Positions 33,290 to 37,437 of a stretch of 37,437 nucleotides of DNA are shown piece after piece. A program made the position numbers and the translations under genes. The DNA lies in assembly GCA_015680685.1 (NCBI GenBank), contig MNCI01006877.1, positions 202,406 to 239,842 on the forward strand, given 5' to 3'. The DNA is from Gnetum montanum (taxonomy: Eukaryota; Streptophyta; Gnetopsida; Gnetales; Gnetaceae). The notes beneath the pieces are model-generated. The model was given only the letters and a program-made list of their open reading frames with translations. It did no database searches and was not told the origin of the DNA. The first letter of the stretch is position 1; each line of letters starts with the position of its first letter.

Positions 33290-33485
33290 TCCATCATGGT
33301 TCAAGAACTAGTAAGTAGTTATCACCTTTTTTGTTTTACAATTTTTTTATCATTTTCCTACTTCTTACAAAATTTTATGATTCTCATATGTTTTTCATTT
33401 CTTAATATTTTTCATTTCTTTATATTTTTCTTTTTATTGATTCATTCTCTTTATGTTTTATTAATGTATTTTATGTTTTTGTTAA

Positions 33486-34268
33486 TGATAAGCAGCAAGG
33501 TACCCCTACACCCAACCATATGAATCACAAGCATTCACATGTGATCCGATTGAATTCCGTAAACTATAATTATTAAGTACACTAGAGCTAAATAGTGTGT
33601 GCGTGTTGTTTGTTCATTGTCTTCCCAATCCCACTTGTGGAATGCAATTGTATGGTTAAGTGTGACTGAGGCATATGATTTTTATTGTTTTGTATTTTTA
33701 TGGAATTACTCACCTAGAAAAAGAATAAAAGTAAGAGTGATTAAAAATAAAAGTGATTAATTGCTAACAAAACTAAAGTCTAATCTATTCTAACACAAGT
33801 AACCATTCCCACTTCCTGGACACATCCTAAACTTTGTGCAAACACTGCTAGGCTATTAAACGCTAATCATTTCTGAGCTACCAAGTGTCATACGTATGCT
33901 TGAAGGGGTTATGCTTGTGTAATAAAATAAAATATAAATGTGTAAGAAAACAAATCTCAAGTGCTACAAGGATGAATCAAAGATCTTATCTTTATTGCCA
34001 CACAATGGTGTGCTTAGGTACATCAATTCCTGAATAAAGATCCGTTCACACTTAGACCTCCTATTTTGGGCACTTGGAAAATATTCTAACTTTCAAATAG
34101 ATAGACTATAATAGTTTCGCTACTTGACTGCTAAAAACATGCTCCTAATTGTGTGCCTAGGCACTATATTTATAGACCTAGGAGTAACCTGGGAATAATC
34201 GCTACAATAATTAGAGTAACCACTTTAATAATAACCACTCTAATAATTAGAGTAACCACTTCATCATA
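33486..34268 (-). repeat. LTR family: 3' LTR of element C
   Basis: 783 bp on the minus strand, starting TGATGAAGTGG at 34268 and ending GCTTATCA at 33486. TATA-like CTATAAATA (minus) near 34170. U3 has direct repeats of AGTGGTTACTCTAATTATT between about 34187 and 34262. Confidence 0.8.
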
Positions 34269-34278
34269 CCCCCATGAC
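34269..34278 (-). promoter_or_regulatory. PPT of element C
   Basis: CATGGGGGTA on the minus strand, directly before the LTR start and preceded by CTCGAGGACGAATTTTC, as in A and F. Confidence 0.8.
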
Positions 34279-36040
34279 TGAATGAAAATTCGTCCTCGAG
34301 TATAGAAGAAGAGGAACAAGTTCTTTACAAAATATATTAGGGGCGTGTGGACTTATTTGACTGACATGCAAAGTGACATAGAGAAAATAGACAAATATAG
34401 AAGTGCCCTAGCATACAATATTACAATTATGTACAAAATTGGTGTTCATGACAATTAGGAAAGAACACCAATAGATCCAAAGAACATCCAACCCCTCTTG
34501 GCAATAGAAGAATTAGGGAGAGGTAGAAGAGATCCAATGGTCATGAACAATCTCCTATGAGTGATATGGTTGCATCCTCCTTGGTGACAACAGTCCCACT
34601 TCCAGTCCATGCTTCCCACTACAATCACAAAAAAACCAAGGATTAGTATATATAGTACATAAATAATGGCTAAATACCTTATCTCGTTAGTGATTTTATC
34701 TAGCCAAGTTGTGATTGTGATAGATTGATTGCTTGATATAGTTAGTGGAAAGATTGACGAATGGGTTAAATAAGAGACATGATCCATATAATTTAGAAAA
34801 AGCTTGACACAAGGAGTAGTGGAAAGAGGGTATTTACAACAATAAAAAGGAATTCATTACAAATAATTGTGAAGGTGCGTAGAATTTGGATGACATGGAT
34901 GGGGTAAATAAAAAGAATTTTATTGTAACAATGTCTAAGGATAAAGAACTTAACTTAACCAAACCAAAAGATATGCAAGTGGGTCCTCCCCAAAGCAAGC
35001 ATAGGACTTTTATGCCCTTGCATAACTTCAAACCTAGGAGTCCATGGGCTCCATGGATGACCAAAAGTAAATGACTGAGAAACCCAACACATCAAACCAG
35101 AACACCGAATCAAAACATGAAACAGGCAGTGAGGTGAGATATGGAAAGCATAGATGGGTAACATAGAAAGTGGAATGGAGTTCCTAATGATGGTTACATA
35201 TAGCCTCTTTTGAAGTTTGTGATTAATTGACTAGGTAGGATCCTTCCTTAGTCCAAATCAAAACCAACCACTTTCAATGACTTTGCATCAACATTCTAAG
35301 GTAACTTCATCCCCTAAAATACAAGAATGCTCCCACAAAAAAACCACCATTCCAAATGGGAGAGAAGATAGGAAGTGAGAAAGGGACTTAGTTGAAAAAG
35401 ATAAGACAAGTCTCATAACCAGTGCTGGTAGCCATTTTATTTGGTATAAGAGGTGTGCTTTGAATTCCCATGTTTTTTTTAATGGGAACTACAACATGTA
35501 AAGACCCGTGCAATTTTTGCATTTATTTTGTCCAAGGGATGTGCTTTGAATCCTCCTCTGATTTTTTTAATGAGGACCACACCATGCAAGGACTTATTTG
35601 ACTTCCTATTATGAAATGATGTGGAATGGTGAGAAGCTTACGAGAACACTCCTACACACAAGAAAATAGAAAAGCACAAAGAGCACCACATCCCTTTGAA
35701 GCCACACCCTGTCCAAACCTTTGATTCCTTCCCAATTCTAGAAACTACACAAGTCACCAATTTATTAAAGTTACATTAATGAAAAAGAGATTGCATGCTT
35801 CCAAAACAAGGAAAACCATAGAGTAAGTGGATGGGTGGATGATGTGGACTCACTACCTGTTACATGAAAAGAAACCATGTCCTAGTCATCAGTAACAACC
35901 ATCAAAGTCAGAAACCAGACATCAACAATCAAATTACAAATGAAACATACCACCATCAAGTAATGCATTACCATTGTACCTGCCACCTTATTAGCAGAAA
36001 AAGTAAAGAAACACACCAAACATAAGTAAATATAACTATT

Positions 36041-36182
36041 GGCACATTTGGCCATTCCATGGAACAGTAAGACTCTTGATTTGAAAAACTAAAACTCATG
36101 GTTTTTATTTTGGTAAGCCTCTCACTTCATTTTCAATAAATTACAAAAGTCAAGTCATGCTTCTAACATTATGTATTCAAAA
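36041..36182. other. Unassigned
   Basis: I see no feature between the loss of similarity to element A and the SINE-like unit. Confidence 0.5.
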
Positions 36183-36329
36183 GATGTTGGCTCATCTGGT
36201 AAGGTATGTATCCACCTACTACATATCAAAGTTCAATTGCCCGGTTGTTAGGACTATGTGGTGTGGTTCTAAATCAAAGTTTGAATGAGATGATAGGATT
36301 GTTATTGGGTGTGATTTTGGGACAAAAAA
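36183..36329 (+). repeat. Possible tRNA-derived SINE
   Basis: TGGCTCATCTGG (36187-36198) fits a Pol III A box with one mismatch. AGTTCAATTGC (36230-36240) is a B-box-like match with CpG-type decay, 43 bases on. The unit ends in a short A run (36324-36330). Total length of about 147 bp suits a plant SINE. No clear target duplication is visible, and no second copy was found in the window. Confidence 0.4.
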
Positions 36330-36456
36330 ATGGCTTTGGATATTCCAGATATTAGCAAAAATCCGCTACCGATGCTCAAATGGATTTCAGTGGAAGCGTT
36401 GGAATACCATTCCGGAAAATATTTCAAAAATACAAATATTTTAGTTCTACGTCCTT

Positions 36457-36861
36457 TTACAGGCTCCTAGTTTTGGCACAACCATTGAGAATGGTTACGA
36501 TGGTGTAATCATCCATGCTTGCTGCATCCAGGGAAAAATGCCAAAAACCCTCACTCACGCAGTTGTTGGCAACACAAGCAGAACCCAGAAAACCTGGATT
36601 GGAAGCCTGAAACCCTTGCTGATGGGCACCAGTGCTGAAGATCATCCTTTGACCGCTGCTACTACTTCCACGAGTGCTGCTGCTGTTGGAGCCAAGTTGC
36701 CTTTTGCCACCGTTGATGTTGGCTCGCGCATTTGTCTGTGCACCGTCGCTGGCTATCGCACGGGAGGTAGAAACAGAAGGGGAGGGCTGCGCGTCGGCGG
36801 AGGACAGATGGCGAGCGATGGGCGGATGAGACAGCGGCCACAGTGGGTGGATGGACAGCAT
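36457..36861 (-). CDS. Uncertain GC-rich frame; C-terminus resembles a PPR motif
   Basis: 134 codons on the minus strand. The first part is Ser/Pro/Ala-rich and looks unstructured; SNSSSTRGSSSSGQ is in the middle. The last 19 residues, MDDYTIVTILNGCAKTRSL, resemble the PPR motif junction in plant organelle RNA-binding proteins (a pattern like PDxYTxVxVLxACAxxxSL). Immediately after it the frame hits a stop. This could be a 5' exon, a captured gene fragment or chance. The overlapping plus-strand frame (36538-36918) looks like its shadow. No splice site is convincing. Confidence 0.3.
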   Translation of the reverse strand: MLSIHPLWPLSHPPIARHLSSADAQPSPSVSTSRAIASDGAQTNARANINGGKRQLGSNSSSTRGSSSSGQRMIFSTGAHQQGFQASNPGFLGSACVANNCVSEGFWHFSLDAASMDDYTIVTILNGCAKTRSL

Positions 36862-36916
36862 CTAAAAACAGGGAGTGGCCTCTGTCATGCGTGCGGCCAT
36901 GGCTTCAGCCGTGGCT

Positions 36917-37009
36917 AGATCTGGCCGCTGGTTGCACAGATCTGGCCGCGGGTTGCGCAGATCGGGCAGATCTAGCCAAGGGTTGAATAGATCTAGCCGC
37001 AGGATGCGT
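36917..37009 (+). repeat. 21-bp tandem repeat, about four and a half units
   Basis: Units start at 36917, 36938, 36959 (a short 9-bp unit), 36968 and 36989. Each begins AGATCT or AGATCG and full units run like AGATCTGGCCGCTGGTTGCAC. The period is a multiple of three, so overlapping frames show a seven-residue repeat on both strands. Confidence 0.85.
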
Positions 37010-37140
37010 AGGTGGTGCATGACTTGAGGGAGGTGGAGGACAAGGAAGACAGCAGTGGAGCATAAAATGATTTTCAGAAACGAACACCGCTCAATGGAAA
37101 ATGATTTTCGGACGAAACGCGATTTATTCCAAAGATGGAA

Positions 37141-37437
37141 GATGAAAACGCTGTTGACAAAGTGCAGAGAAGATGAAGACAGAATTGGCCCTAATATAAC
37201 TTTAGTTGTATACACATACATATATCAAATCCATGGTTACTATCTCTATCACTACAAGGAAAATAAAATATTTTTATGATTTAAAGAGGAAAGGACAATT
37301 ATGGGATATTTGTGTAACATCCTATAAAAGGAGACATTTGGCTATTATCCCTTTTATTCCTATGGAAGTTGTAACTTCCTATGATAGTTACAACTATAAT
37401 ATTTAATTTTAATTTGGATTATCATGAAGACACGTGT
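37141..37437. other. AT-rich end of window, nothing assigned
   Basis: Composition returns to AT-rich. A TATAAAA-like stretch at 37323-37329 and a near-perfect palindrome GGAAGTTGTAACTTCC (37364-37379) are visible. TGTGTAACATCCTATAAAAG (37310-37329) could be part of an LTR, but no match was found in the window. Confidence 0.4.

Larger units (their letters stand above)
29505..33485 (+). mobile_element. Element B: Gag-only LTR retrotransposon, interrupted by C
   Basis: 5' LTR 29505-30385, PBS 30386-30406, Gag-like coding region 30518-33179, internal PPT-like motif 33276-33289, pyrimidine tract to 33485. There element C is inserted, and the remaining interior and 3' LTR are not seen. The interior aligns with A in the same order. 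No pol domain is present. Confidence 0.75.
33486..36040 (-). mobile_element. Element C: LTR element, minus strand, 5' side incomplete
   Basis: 3' LTR 33486-34268, PPT 34269-34278, then interior to about 36040 that aligns in blocks with the 3' spacer of A (17077-19200). C was inserted into B after GTTAA (33481-33485). After about 36040 the similarity to A stops, so C is either truncated there or continues in sequence I cannot match. No Gag-like coding is present in this part, and the frames on either strand are short and not conserved with A. Confidence 0.65.
36360..37140. other. GC- and CpG-rich island
   Basis: Base composition changes sharply: CpG is frequent here (CGCGCATTTG, GCGTCGGCGGAGG, GGCCGCGGGTTGCGC), while the rest of the window is AT-rich and CpG-poor. 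Such islands often mark unmethylated gene starts or recently acquired gene DNA. It contains the minus-strand frame at 36457-36861 and the tandem repeat at 36917-37009. Confidence 0.7.

Noticed and set aside
34834-35164. Overlapping frames on both strands in element C
   Set aside because: The same place in element A has no corresponding open frame, so protein coding is not supported.
36538-36918. Plus-strand frame of 126 codons in the CpG island
   Set aside because: It overlaps the minus-strand frame, shows no recognisable motif, and is likely a shadow of GC-rich sequence poor in stops.
36862-37221. Minus-strand frames with a seven-residue repeat
   Set aside because: The repeat comes from the 21-bp DNA tandem repeat, and no domain is visible.
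1-37437. CRISPR arrays, rRNA genes or organelle DNA
   Set aside because: I saw no regularly spaced repeats of that kind and no recognisable rRNA or organelle gene sequence.

Overview
This looks like intergenic DNA from a large, repeat-rich plant nuclear genome. It is strongly AT-rich, has no intact cellular gene, and is almost entirely layered, heavily mutated retrotransposons. The element types (Ty3/gypsy with long LTRs, L1-type LINEs, a tRNA-Asp-type primer site) are plant-like. The age of the insertions, with the two LTRs of one element differing by very roughly 15-20% by eye, would fit a gymnosperm. That placement is inference, not something the sequence proves.

Layout, left to right. 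1-5004: a Ty3/gypsy chromovirus-like element (gag, protease, RT, RNase H, integrase, chromodomain-like tail, PPT, 3' LTR), cut by the window edge. It lies inside element F, whose 3' internal end and 3' LTR occupy 5005-6886. F in turn sits in a small TG...CA element with a tRNA-like core (6887-7165; a complete copy is at 13015-13226). About 8150-13010 holds an L1-type LINE on the minus strand, split by a solo LTR at 11343-12263. About 13240-14886 and 28146-29504 are the two halves of a second copy of the same LINE on the plus strand. They are separated by element D (14887-28145), which itself contains element A (16198-23058, minus strand) and a 3.3 kb LTR-like insertion E (23835-27113). Element B starts at 29505 and is interrupted at 33486 by element C (minus strand). 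From about 36040 the character changes: a possible SINE, then a GC- and CpG-rich island (about 36360-37140) with a 21-bp tandem repeat and a minus-strand frame whose end resembles a PPR motif.

Elements A, B, C, D, F and the solo LTR share one LTR family (TGATG...CATCA, about 780-920 bp, eight copies). Where it is visible, the primer site is a decayed tRNA-Asp type. A and B carry a Gag-like polyprotein but no trace of protease, RT or integrase, so the family appears to be non-autonomous and mobilised by a partner. Its U3 regions carry short palindromic repeats that differ from copy to copy, upstream of a conserved TATA box. A and B also have a second internal PPT-like motif next to a long pyrimidine tract.

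The assembly has visible faults. Five single-N positions are flanked by 41-78 bp direct duplications, and a 46-bp piece sits inverted between two Ns inside an LTR. Open frames across these places are artefacts.
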